NCBI RefSeq assembly: GCF_964340395.1
Contig: NC_135554.1
Span: forward strand, 27,339,592 to 27,403,591
Origin: Glandiceps talaboti
Lineage: Eukaryota; Hemichordata; Enteropneusta; Spengelidae
DNA: 64,000 nt
Direction: 5' to 3'
Position numbers and translations under genes: made by a program. Positions 1 through 25,433 of the stretch are shown in pieces. Every line of letters starts with the position of its first letter. Positions within the stretch are counted from its first letter, which is position 1. The notes under the pieces are model-generated. The model made no database searches. It saw only the letters and a program-made list of their open reading frames with translations, and was not told the origin of the DNA.

Positions 1-1837
1 ATTTGGTTAGGAAATTAAAATGAAATTCATCAATCACAATAAATGAACGAAGTTTGCTTTTTGAGCCTGTGTGACATTGTGCGATCATACATAATAGATT
101 CCCTCTAATTTACAACCGATAGATAACAATATAATTTAATGTGCTGATACTTTCGAACCTATCTACTGAGCTCATAATTTTCTACCCTTTTCCATACAAA
201 TAGCTTGAGAAGTATGGAGAAGTATGCATCAAATAAAAAAATGGAAATAATGTTGGACACAGCAATCCCAGCCAATTGATGTGGCATTATGAATTTATAT
301 TACAGGTATGTTGTTAGAACATACCTAGTAAATATTGAACCAACCAAACAAGTATTGTACGCAAAACTCTTTTACTTTTTCAACCAAACTTTTCTTACTA
401 TGGACCTTATCATCTTATAATTTAGACAGCTATTTACTATTTATATTGTGTTGGCAAAAAGCACTCAAAACTAACCATTGCATAACATGACAGAACCCCA
501 TCACACATGAGTGCAAGGTGGTGTACTTGCAGTGTAATCTGAAGCCATAGTGAGTGAAACTGCAGCAGAAAACACTGCATGCATGAGTGCAAATATCTCT
601 GAGTACCCACACTAGAACACACATGGAATGGGGTTCTTTTATTATTACATATGTTTACCTGAAACAGCAAATTTCCATAAAAAGATACTGAGTGGGTGAT
701 CACATGCTTTCATTCTGATTGTGTCCTCATTTGCATATCATTTGCATGCAGTAATACAAAGTTTTCGGTATTGCACTGCAGTGCGTATACCATGAGTGCA
801 ATGGTGCAAGTAATCTCTGCTACATGTGTAATAATGACTATTTCTACATGTGGGCAGAAATTTAGTCTTCCTGAGAATACAACAAAACATAACCAACATC
901 ATTATGAATTCAATGCATAAGATAATTTTATTGGTTAATTATATAACAAGGTTCTACCTCTACTTTTTGAACAGAAACATGTGAAACCAATAAAGCAGAT
1001 AGTTTCACTCTTAGCAACAGCTGCCATATATGGTCAAGTTCACAGTCAATAACTTTGAACCTTAAAAGCCTTAGGCTTAATAATAATTGCAAAAATATAT
1101 ACTGATATGTGTGTTCAAAAGGCTAAATGCCTTATAAGTTGCTTGTACATTTCAGTTCTGAATAATCCCTCACAATGAATATACAGATTCACACATCAAG
1201 TCAAACTCATATCTAGCACCTTAACTAACACCTTAGGCTAGTATTGATAAGCATGAGACACCCTAGGCTATCATTATAAACAAAAGAAACCGGAGTCTTT
1301 TTATAGGGATAGGACACCTTACGCTAGTACTATCAAGTACAAGCCTCCTTAGGCTTATCATTATAAACAAGAGACATAACATAAGGCATAAATGTTACAC
1401 AATGATACAATTCATACAAGAAATTATAGATTAGCTGCATAGCTTGGCTTCCTACAAGAGTAAATACAGTCACTACTGCATTACAAATCAGAAGGAAATA
1501 ATGTAAATATATCTGTTATGATATCTACATAATGAAATGACTATTCCATGCATTCTGTGATGAACATAGTAAGTACGATACTTAATTTATGCCTACCGAC
1601 TTGTAACTTGTACCATAACACTTAGATTGTCATGGCCTCACTGAAGGTTTCCATGGTGACATATCCTGAGAATTGCAGTCTAAAACCACAACTCAGTTCT
1701 GAAGGAAATACTTAACTTATTATGGTTTAAAAGTATTTTGACCTATGATCCAAAACAGATGGTCACATATGACCTCTGACTATCTAATTATACACTGTAC
1801 AAGTGAGAGCAGACAATCTCCACTTTGTTTGACTCAG
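1..1837. other. Intergenic stretch, no gene seen
   Basis: AT-rich sequence with only short unsupported reading frames. Loose repeats of a 'cttaggcta' motif with 'gataagcatgagac'-like spacers occur around 1200-1390, which looks like an old decayed tandem repeat. I see no conserved protein, RNA gene or promoter here. Confidence 0.5.
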
Positions 1838-2276
1838 CCTGCTTAGGGAGTTCAATGTAATACTGTAACCTGCCTACAAAGTTCCATGCATTTACCTGCA
1901 TCTGCCTAGAGAGTTCAGTGTAAACTGCCTAAAGAGCTCAATACATTTACCTGAATCTGCCTAGGGAGTTCAGTGTATCTACCATAAAGTGCCTAAGGAG
2001 TAACATGTGCAATGTAGAATATGAGTCTTCATCATCAACAACAGCTGTATTAACAGTCTAGGAAAGCAGACATATTTATTACCTAGTTGGTTTGATGTGA
2101 GTAATTAACACCTGGCCAGGCAGTCTGAAAGGCATACACTTCCTGGCTAGGGAGTCAGATAGACATACACTTCCTGGCTAGGGAGTCAGATAGGCATACA
2201 CTTCCTGGCTAGGGAGTCAGATAGGCATACACTTCCTGGCTAGGGAGTCAGATAGGCATACACTTCCTGGCTAGGA
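1838..2276. repeat. Minisatellites built on a 'tagggagt' core
   Basis: Degenerate copies of 'ctgcctagggagttcagtg' run from about 1838 to 2000. A tidier block of 31-bp units, 'cttcctggctagggagtcag' followed by 'ataggcatac', lies at about 2112-2276 (about five copies). The two blocks share the core tagggagt with the next array, so all three probably come from one ancestral unit. Confidence 0.85.
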
Positions 2277-2399
2277 AGGATGACTCCAGTTTCAATGTTC
2301 TTCATAGTTTGATGTACATACACAACCAAATTGGAAGTTAGATATTATAAACTTTGAAAAATCCTACATAGGGAACTCAATGTACTTTATAAACTACCT

Positions 2400-2876
2400 A
2401 CCCATGGAGTTAAATTTATGTAAATATCCTGACCTAGGGAGTTAGGTGTACATATACTACATAACTAGGGAGTTAGGTGTACATATGCAACATACCTAAG
2501 GAGTTAGGTGTACATATACAACATACCTAGGGAGTTAGGTGTACATATACTACATAACTAGGGAGTTAGGTGTACATATACTACATACCTAGGGAGTTAG
2601 GTGTACATATACTACATACCTAGGGAGTTAGGTGTACATATACTCCATACCTAGGGAGTTAGGTGTACATATACTACATACCTAGGGAGTTAGGTGTACA
2701 TATACTACATACCTAGGGAGTTAGGTGTACATATACTCCATACCTAGGGAGTTAGGTGTACATATACTACATACCTAGGGAGTTAGGTGTACATATAATA
2801 CATACCTAGGGAGTTAGGTGTACATATACTACATACCTAGGGAGTTAGGTGTACATATTATACTACATACCTAGGA
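2400..2876. repeat. 31-bp minisatellite, about 15 copies
   Basis: The unit begins 'acctagggagttaggtgtac' and ends 'atatactacat'. Copies are nearly identical in the middle and degenerate at the left edge (2400-2460). It lies downstream of the REXO2 3' end on that gene's strand. Confidence 0.93.
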
Positions 2877-2926
2877 GTGCAATGTAAGTAAACTCCTAGG
2901 GGTCTCAAGATAAACAATATCTTGAA

Positions 2927-2927
<1 letters not shown>

Positions 2928-2972
<45 letters not shown>
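2928..2972. repeat. (AAC)n microsatellite
   Basis: A pure run of caa/aac trinucleotides. It produces a poly-Leu shadow reading frame on the minus strand. Confidence 0.97.
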
Positions 2973-3740
2973 AAACAAGTTGAAGAAATGGGAACATATG
3001 CTAAGTTGGGGTTCTTGAGCACTTCATTATATACAATAGAAATACTGTTTACCATAAGGCTACCAGGTAAATAATATTTCAACAGTTGAAACTCAAAATC
3101 AGCTACTCAGTTTCTTTGCTGAACATGTTGTCAAGTTTTAGGAGTTTCTAATAAAATCAAAAGATATCAAGTATACATGAACTGATTATTAAACTGGATC
3201 CCTTTTTGTAAACTTTTAAGAATAACATTATTATCAGCAGGCATGTACTTTGCACAATTGATTCTTTGTTGACAAACTTTAACACATCTGACCATGGAGA
3301 AGCAAAGTACAAAGATGTCAGCTCTTCTGAACATGACAGTCAGGAGTCACAACCCTGCTCACGAAAATGAGAGGATTTCTCCAGTTTAATAGAACAGGCT
3401 GGAAATAGGTAAATGTGTGTAAACACGGCACCAAATGCTGTTTTGAAGATAACTGCTGGCAATATTTTAATATATGCCAGACTTCTTTGAGTAGCGCAAG
3501 TCTGGCTGCCTATTGTGATGTGTGTCCACATCACCATATAGTGGTTATGAAAATGTCCACAATAATATCCTGTCAATCAGATTATTGTAAAGTAGCAAGT
3601 CTGTGACAACATGCTGGACAAAAGTGAACATGCAGACATTTTGAGGTTATCAGGCTACACTTGAAAAAAAAAACCAACATGTATATGATGAAGAAAATAA
3701 TTCAAAACAAAACAAATCAACTTAAACTAAAAGTCTAGTC

Positions 3741-4053
3741 AGACTTAATTTTACCTTTAGCATACTTGTATTGATTACTGCTATCAACTTGTATATGATG
3801 TTGGGTGATGAAGTGGTACTGAAGACCTACTGCACCTGACATGTGTTCACAATTTCAGAGATTTCCTACAAGGATTTATGGTAAAACCTCTGGTGATGAC
3901 ATCACAAATATCCTTATATCTTTGTCTTGACACATTCTGTATTTTGTTAAAACAAAGTTGATTAAGTTACCGCGGCCGCTATTTTATCACTCAACATCAC
4001 ATTATGTTGATAGCAGTAATCAATACAAGTATACTGAAGGCAGAAATAAGTCC
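3741..4053. mobile_element. MITE-like inverted-repeat element, about 310 bp
   Basis: The left arm (about 3741-3835) and right arm (about 3960-4053) are inverted copies. Both contain 'catacttgtattgattactg' or its reverse complement, followed by 'ctatcaac' and a 'gatgttgrgtgat' motif. The interior has no coding capacity. A GC-rich patch with a NotI site (gcggccgc) lies at about 3973. I could not fix a target-site duplication, so superfamily is unassigned. Confidence 0.75.
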
Positions 4054-4592
4054 CTTTTATAGCAACTTAGATAAATAGATATGTAGTAAATGGAACTTAA
4101 AACTTATAAACACTTTTCTAAAAGTATGATATTGAACTTATAACCTTCAACTTTGTAACAGAATTATACAAATCAAAAGTACAGACTGTATATGAGTTCT
4201 TCCTTTTATATGAAATGGATCACTCTAGGTATGCAATAAATAGCAGAATACAAGAAACTGATAGTTTTCTTTGTTCCCCTATCAAGAAACCAATGTACTC
4301 AAGTTGTATGTAAATAACAACATCCCTGTAGTCAACCTTGTTACAATGAACACTTTTGTCATATCTGAGACTGAGTTCTCTGCTTGATTCAGTATTACGA
4401 ACATTTCAATACTGTACACATACTCTGTCGAAAAAATGTTCACTACACCAAGATAAGTGTATCTCACCTGCCACATCTATCCAAATATAAGTTTCTGCTT
4501 ATCACCACATGCAAATGTTACATATGCTGATCACTGCAAGTTGATTATCATTGTAAAATTGGTATTCTAATGCATGAAAATGACAAAACCTT

Positions 4593-5270
4593 TTGGGTAT
4601 AGAAAGTAGATTTGTACAAGGATGCCTGGAACCTCTGAGTGTAACATGTATGGGATATATGAAGAACACCGTAGTAAACCCTTTGGGTATACCAATTGAT
4701 ACAAAGCAGGATAAACACAATACTGAACCATTTGGGTACACATACATGGGATACTTACACCCTATACAGTACAAAGTATGGGCTCCTAGTATATGAGGAC
4801 AAGCAGGGTACTTAACCCTTTGGGTTCACATACATGGGATACCTACACCCTTTACAGTGCGAGGTATGGGCTCCCAGTATATGACGACAAGCAGGGTACT
4901 TAACCCTTTGGGTACACATACATGGGATACTTACACCCTTTACAGTGCGAGGTATGGGCTCCCAGTATATGAGAACAAGCAGGGTACTTAACCCTTTGGG
5001 TACACATACACGGGATACTTACACCCTATACAGTATGAAGTATGGGCTCCCAGTATATGAGGACAAGCAGGGTACTGAACCCTTTGGGTTCACATACATG
5101 GGATACCTACACCCTTTACAGTGCGAAGTATGGGCATATGAGGATAACCTGGGTACTGAACCCTTTGGGCACACAGAAATGGATACACTTGTGGCTATAA
5201 TCAAGGTATTAAAGATTTTACACTTGTACAGAGAACAGTTGAGTAATAAACCCTTTGGGTGTACATAGGT
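4593..5270. repeat. 88-bp tandem repeat, about six to seven copies
   Basis: The motif 'gtatgggctcc' recurs at 4776, 4864, 4952, 5040 and 5128, exactly 88 bp apart each time. Each unit also carries 'ccctttgggt', 'acacatacatgggata' and 'caccctttacagtgcga'. Outer copies (4593-4775 and 5150-5270) are degenerate. The open frames over this array are period artefacts. Confidence 0.93.
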
Positions 5271-5328
5271 TCTATAAAATAGGGAAGCACAATGCATTGA
5301 AACCTTTAGTTGTACATAGAATGGGTCC

Positions 5329-5493
5329 CAATCTGATTAAAATTTGATGTAGTGTAGTGTACACTGCGCGATTTCTTTTTGGCTGTTACTTTGTTCTTAT
5401 GTAATGAGCACTCACAAATGAACAACTGGCAGTTAAAGTAACAGCCAAAAAGAAATCATGCCGTGTACACTACATCAGATTTTAATCAGATTG
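5329..5493. mobile_element. 165-bp MITE with a 9-bp target duplication
   Basis: Near-complete hairpin. The left end is 'caatctgattaaaat' plus 'ttgatgtagtgta', and the right end is its inverted counterpart, with 'tttctttttggctgttac' as the inner arm. Flanks are AATGGGTCC (5320-5328) and AGTGGGTCC (5494-5502), 8 of 9 identical, as expected of a 9-bp duplication. The locus sits in a degenerate tandem repeat containing the same word, so the duplication could be pre-existing. Confidence 0.72.
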
Positions 5494-5727
5494 AGTGGGT
5501 CCTAATGGGGAACAACAGGCATTGAAACATATGGTTGTACACAGAATGGGTCCTAATAGATAACAACATGGCACTGAACCCCATGATTGTACATGGGAAT
5601 AGTATGTATAGGCTTATATTAGGATAAACAAGGTACTTTTGTAGGTACAGCATTCTTGCATGAACCATGAAACGCAATATCAATTGAGTAATTGATTATT
5701 TCAGTATTGTATTTTGCCATTTATGTC

Positions 5728-8700
5728 CTATGGAATCCTTACATCAGCTGGGTTCTTGAATACAGTTTTCTGGTAGAATTGTAGTTCTTTGACACTTTCC
5801 CTGATGTCATCAACGGCTCTGTGTTTGGCTTTTTTTGCCGGGGCACACTTGTAGACATCGGGGTACCATCGTCTAAAATACAAAATACAATTGATATATA
5901 ACATGTCATACATGATGTACTCTGAACATGGTGTTTAGGGTTACCAGGGGGATGGAAATAACGGTAATATATAGCGCCCCCTTGTGGTCATATGACAAGT
6001 CTACGTCATTGACTCATAGACAATAACAGTTGAAAGAGGGTGAGTGATTTACCTGAAATATATTAGCTTACATGTAATTATTTATGCTCCGAGTTCAGAA
6101 ATAATACAAAAAAAACGAAAGAAAAGTTAAAAATTGGCTAAAATCAACCTGAGTTTCCAAAGTGTTTTAACTGGGTTTCAGAGCAAAATTCTGGTGTAAA
6201 CCAGTGTTTTCGTTAAGGGCGGTAGTAGATAAAATCTACTTGAGTTTGAAAAGTGTTTTACCATGGCTTCCCAGCAAATATCATGGTGCATGGTATGAGA
6301 CTCTATGCAAATTTAACCTAATTTCTCTCACTGTTACCTGGGTTCCCAAAAACTTAGCTAAACTGTTATAATTTAATGGTTAATGATACTTCACAGAAAA
6401 TACAACCACCATGTGAGAATCATTAGCCCCATCTACACGTAGGTCGTCCTACCTGAGGCAGTCCAAGTCTTACCTGAGGTAGGATAGATTTGTGTCTAAA
6501 CACAGGAAGGTTACGGCATAGATGTTGTGCGTTCCCTCCTGATAGTACATAGGATGAAGTCAGAAGGGTATCAGGAAACATCTCATAGGTCTCCTAAGTC
6601 AGAACGGTTTCAGGACGGTTTCAGGACACGTTTGCGTCTACAGGGCTTCAAACTATCCTGAATCCTACCTCAGGTAGGATTTTTAGTGCCGTGTAGATGA
6701 GGCTAATGATTATCAAAGTGGCTTATTACTTATGATAATATTCTTAATTCTGTTTTATGGCCCTCTTTTTTTCTGAAATGGCCCCTTTTCAGATCAGCAG
6801 GGCCCTCCATGGCTCCCATTTTAAAATTCCTAGATCAAACACTAATAATAATCAATAAATCTATAAGTGTTTACTTCCTTAGGCATAAAATCACAATAAA
6901 AATGTATCACAAATCAACAAAACAATAAAGTTTGATATCTCACCTGCATAGTTCTTTGATTGTACTGACATCAACAATTCGATAATGACAATGTCGCATG
7001 AACTTGGGCATGTACTTTTCTAGGAAGACTTTATCACAATGAACTGAATTGCCTGCTAGAGGGCTCTGTGCTGGTTGGGTATGCTGACGTATAAATGATA
7101 ACACCTCGTACTCTGCCTGTTCCAGTGAGATTTTACTGTTCCTCACTGCCTCAGTTAATCCAGACTCACCATGATGTTGTATACACCATTCATTCATGTT
7201 TTCTAAAATTTCATCGGGTTGATGAATCACTATATTTGGTCCCTGGAAACAAAGGTCAAAGGTCAAAGACAAATTAGTCTTTACTCTTTGCTATAGTGTG
7301 TTCAATTATGCCACCTGGGGAGTCTGAAGGCATCTCAGGGTACCCCATGATGTGTTCAATTACTACATGACATTATTCTCTGGTAGCCCAAAGTCACCTC
7401 TCTTTGCAAGTAGGGGCAGCTTGGGGGTCAACCTGACCTGACGACCCAAGATGCAGACGACACATGATTGGTTATTTTTATCAAGTCCAAATAAATTATA
7501 CCATTACAATATTTTGTGGAGTTCTTTCCAAATTTTGTGAGGAAATCATTTTTCACTTCCAAAGTGTCTAAAATATTTTGGAAATACGGACTAATTTATT
7601 TAACATGAATGTGAATTCAACATGTGTAACTCTTTGTCTCCCTAGGGTATCCCAAATACACTTGATTTTCATGTGGCCCAAGGCTCTCCAGTAGATGGTT
7701 TTAGGACCTTGGGTGATACAATGACCCTTTTTAACACAATAGGACCTTGGGTGATTCACAGAAGATATGGTACCTTCGTGGACCTTGGGTGATACAATGA
7801 CCCTTTTTAATTCTACGTTTCTCATCATAATGACCTAAAAATGATGGCTCAGTCAGTCAGTTTTAAAAAAACAGAAAAAAAACTAGTGTTTAGTGTCTAT
7901 GTTGGTGATGTTATCAATTCAGAATCGTACATAATTGTCTGGATGCCTTAGAAATTGAAAATAAAGTCAGAAGAATACTATGAGTTATTTGATTAATGAA
8001 AGGTAGACAAAATTCTTTTTAAGGAAATTCATAACCCATAGTCTTTAGGATGATTGGAAGCATGAGTAATGTGATAAAATAAAATAGATAGAAAAAAACA
8101 AACTCTTTTGTAACAACACCATTAGCTTTATCATTTTCATCTGGTCCGAGAACAAAAACATGAGATAATTGAACTTTATATGCAATGGTAATTTGTAGCA
8201 CTGTCTAGCAGCTAGGTTTTACCAGAAAAAGATAAAATTAGGGATAAAAATTATTGATAAAGAATCTTTGGAAATAGACAAAAAAGTTGTTAGCTTTTCC
8301 TTCATTTATCTACTTATCTACAGGTACAACTAACATTTTTTTTAAAAGTCACTGTTTGACTCTGAGTGTAGTCTTATTTCCCTCCTCAATTATAGGCTCG
8401 TCAATATTTTTGAACACCTGCATTTTGGGTATTATTATTAGAAGCTCTAAATAAGTTAAATAAATAAAACATGTAACATCTTCGTGACAGTATGCTGCGC
8501 ACGATATATTCACGAAAGGTTGCTTGATTTCAAAATTGGATGTGGGTGGTGTGGTGTGCGTGAATCCCGCCGTGACTTCATGCTACATGATGCATACAGG
8601 CAAGACTTGGGGCATTTTTAAGAAATCAACTCAATGGAAATCGTCCACGTGGCATATCAAATCTTTTCTTTCGACGACAGCCGTAAGTCAGAATTCATGA

Positions 8701-9040
8701 AGACCACGACGGAGTGTATGGCGTTTCTATGGATTGTGCATCTTAGACTCACCTCCGCTACCAGTGATAAGTCGCTCTCCGTAATAACCACCGCTATTTC
8801 GATCAATCGACATTTGTCAACGTCGAGACCTGTCATTTCGCAATCCACCCATATTAGTCGATTTCCGATAGACTTAGGATTTAGTTTGTCGATGTGTCTT
8901 GCCCCATTGGAAAACATCCTCCACGAAACTCTATCTGGATCAGAGAAACCTCTGACGCTTTGACTTTGAATTAATAAACCCCTAACAGGTTGTGCAAGGG
9001 GTATCCTTATAAACTCAACGAGAAACCGCAGTGTTGACAT
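5728..9040 (-). CDS. REXO2: Oligoribonuclease, mitochondrial/cytosolic (REXO2 orthologue)
   Basis: A 3'-5' exoribonuclease of the DEDDh family that degrades nanoRNAs and dinucleotides; in animals it acts in mitochondria and cytosol. The coding sequence is three exons: 8753-9040, 6944-7242, 5728-5872 (732 nt, 243 aa; the human protein is about 237). All junctions are GT-AG and phases agree. Catalytic residues visible: D66 and E68 in [11 protein letters not shown]166 in [18 protein letters not shown]213 and D218 in [10 protein letters not shown]. The Arg-rich N-terminus from [14 protein letters not shown], with no acidic residue except E9 until about residue 34, fits a mitochondrial presequence. 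Met42 (MFSNGARH) could start a cytosolic form. I chose ATG 9040 because the frame upstream of it is not conserved-looking. The gene is head-to-head with LMBRD2. Intron 1 and intron 2 carry short repeats and a MITE. No clear polyadenylation signal was found. Identification by sequence is very secure. Confidence 0.96.
6419..6710. mobile_element. MITE in REXO2 intron 2, about 292 bp
   Basis: The ends are inverted: 'atcattagccccatctacac' on the left and 'gtgtagatgaggctaatgat' on the right. Inside, 'cctacctgaggta' and 'tacctcaggtagg' pair as a second inverted segment. It is non-coding. I found no convincing target duplication, so superfamily is open. Confidence 0.78.
7690..7815. repeat. Short internal duplication in REXO2 intron 1
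   Basis: The phrase 'accttgggtgatacaatgac' plus 'cctttttaa' occurs twice, with a third partial copy between. The rest of this 1.5-kb intron (7243-8752) shows no other feature that I recognise. Confidence 0.7.
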
Positions 9041-9334
9041 TTGACCCAGCACCAACCTTTGACCTCCAGAATTACAAACGGAAATACTTTTTTTTAAAAC
9101 TGAATAGTGACACCACAAAAGTGTTATTTTGAAGTCGGTTTGGATCTTTGGAACATTTAGTCTGTCACAGAAAAAAAAAACCCGTGACTGATGTTTTCGT
9201 AAACATATGAGCAAAAATAATATTGGAGAAAGGAGACAACAAACTTATCAACAACGAACACCTGTAAACACACATGCGCAGTCCGGTAGTGTGGAAGAGA
9301 ATTTTACTAATACTGATATCATCCACGTCTGCAG
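9041..9334. promoter_or_regulatory. Divergent REXO2/LMBRD2 promoter region with LMBRD2 5' non-coding exon
   Basis: The REXO2 start codon (9040, minus) and a splice donor on the plus strand (gcag|gtaagg, donor at 9335) are under 300 bp apart. The plus-strand segment from about 9270 to 9334 reads as a 5' untranslated exon, to be joined to the acceptor 'ttctctag' at about 10268 that precedes the LMBRD2 start codon. No TATA box stands out. The exact start sites cannot be read from sequence. Confidence 0.6.
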
Positions 9335-10053
9335 GTAAGGATACGTTTGACTATTTTTCTCAAAGAAAATCTGTTTAAAATATGTTCTTAATATATCCTT
9401 ATTCTATTCATTCCCGATAAAGTAATTTAATGAAACAATTACAAAGCTATGGCGTAGACATTTTTGTTCAGCGATAGGATGACACAAACATTTTGGTATT
9501 TTTTCATAGCAATCCATCCATTGATGATTGAGTTGATAATTTGAATTCACTTGTGACATGAGCGTAAGACAAGCACAATAGAGGTGGGCTGGGCTTGATT
9601 TGTATACAATATACCGGCCATGGGTGTTTTTGTCATTCGGAGAGATATGCTTACGTTATCGGTATTGGTAATGGTATCGTATTCTGTAAGATCTGGAAAT
9701 GACAAAGTTAGTATTATAATTTGTATTACATTTTTTTACTGTGACCCTGCGGTTTTATATGATTGATGAACTTCAAATGATGTAACGTTTTACTCAATTG
9801 ACAGTTATCTTACACGTGTAACATGATAGGGGATCGTCCCCAACGTGTGTGCATGCTGAAAAATCACGTTTATTCATACCACCGAAAGCCTTCATCCTCA
9901 GAATTTACTTGTAAAACTAAAAGTTTAAAATGCACAGTGTCACAAAATGACAACATAATACCTAGTCACATATGACTAACAGTGTGTTGTTGTTTTTTGA
10001 ATGACTCATCCCCAATTTAAATTTATGTGATAACTGTTAAGGATAATGTGTTT

Positions 10054-10081
10054 CTTGTGTGTGTGTGTGTGTGTGTGTGTG
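10054..10081. repeat. (GT)n microsatellite
   Basis: A short pure tg run just upstream of the LMBRD2 start exon. Confidence 0.95.
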
Positions 10082-10357
10082 GAATCATGGACTCTTTATG
10101 GAGGGTTTATGGTGAATTAATTAAATTAATCATTTTACATTTTTTGTATGAAAACCTGCCAACAATTTATAAATACAAGGATTGTACCAGGGATAGAGGT
10201 AATCATGTGACATCAAATCAGAGAGGTATTTCAAATTAATAATTGTGATTTGCATTTATTTTCTCTAGATCTATGCTGAACCTAGAAAAGAGACAGAAAA
10301 ATGGTATGAAATCATAAACGTGTGGATAACAGACCCATCAAGAAAACAATCAGAACC

Positions 10358-23980
<13,623 letters not shown>

Positions 23981-25433
23981 CCAACTGTTCTCTGTACCAT
24001 CTTACATCCATATTTCAACAGCATATTGTTGTATTAACAAAACAGGGTTTCAATATTCACCTTAGTCTGTAAGATATGTTGTGTCATACCGCCCTCACTG
24101 GCCTGTGAAAGGAGTTGACCGATGTGTGAGGGCGCCCCACCACAGCATACCTTATCAGACTGTGTACACTAGAATGCCAGTGTTTTTTTCAAAATGTTTA
24201 CTTCTGCATAGGTATCTTATATGTGTGAATTGGGTAACTTACTAAGAGTATAACTGAAGGGACCTAGCTTACCAGTTTTATATTTGGTAAACCCTTAAAT
24301 CAACAACTAGATTAACTCGGCTCTACAAATAACCTAACCTTTAATGTCAGAGTCTGTAGAAGGACTTTGATTACACACAACTTAAATGTTAGGACCAATG
24401 TTCTTTCTGTCACCATTGATCAGTCATACAAGTGTGATCAATGTATTGTCAATCTCATCTGCATTGCCAAGTTAATCCACTTTCTACCAGGATGTCTTTG
24501 TACACAAAAAATTACAACTTGGATCAGATTGCACCTGAATTGATTACTTTTTGTCGTTGAACAAAGAGTGTGACATACATATGATATTTGCTCATTTACT
24601 CTTCAACATAACCTTTAACCCCTAACCTTTAATCCCTACATGTCTTCCTCTATTGTGTATTACGGTCAACAATGTCAAACCAGTACACTTGAAATAGACC
24701 AAACACTTTAAAAAATATTTATTTATATCTTACAACTTAATAATCTGACAACATTTTCAGCTCTTTGAACAAAATCCATCGTCCTGTTTTTGATGGAATT
24801 GGTCTTGTTATTAACTGCCATGTTTTTGTTGGCAGAATATTTTCATCTATATAGTATGTTGACATGTGTCTTTATCTTGTGTTTGTGATTTAGTAGTTTC
24901 AATATTTATCCTAGAAAGTCATTCTATATAATTGTAGGTGTATATAATGTCATAGTATTTGCTATACCTCACAAAGATGTGTATTACTATAATAACTAAC
25001 TATGACTAGTGTGTCAATATTTAGAGAAAATGAGTTTCTTGACAAAGAGAAAATACAATGTTTAGTTCAAGATGTAAACTGTCAGCTGTGAGTATTTAGA
25101 CATCACATTCACTCACTTCAAGTCAGTTATTTCAGGATATTCTATTGCTGGACTACTTTTAGTCTGTCAAATTTCCTGGACTTTTGTTTACAAAGGTGTG
25201 CTTACTACTGTAAGAATGCCGCACTGAACTACCAAAGTGTGCTAAAGATATAATAATGTACTCGAAATATGTTAATTGTATGTAAAATTATCAGGTTGTG
25301 TAGATATTTACATATCAGATGGTATATATTTATTGCAATGTATTATGGTGTGCTATTCAAGTACAAACTATAACAGGTGAGGTCAAAGAATGAAGAGTTC
25401 TGATTCAAGGGATTTTTATCTTACTTTAATAAA
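23981..25433 (+). other. LMBRD2 3' untranslated region (inferred) with polyadenylation signal
   Basis: Non-coding sequence after the LMBRD2 stop. A canonical AATAAA lies at 25428-25433 in 'actttaataaatgtata'. A small GC-rich hairpin (cgccctcac ... gtgagggcg) sits at about 24089-24134. Use of this signal is inferred; later AATAAA motifs exist at about 27974 and 32676, so longer 3' ends are possible. Confidence 0.5.

Noticed and set aside
4945-5268. 107-codon plus-strand frame containing repeated EPFG and GYLHP
   Set aside because: It follows the 88-bp tandem repeat; the frame changes between units and there is no conserved family.
8657-9214. 185-aa single-exon protein on the minus strand
   Set aside because: It is REXO2 exon 1 with upstream untranslated sequence and intron read-through; the start at 9040 and donor at 8753 give the family length.
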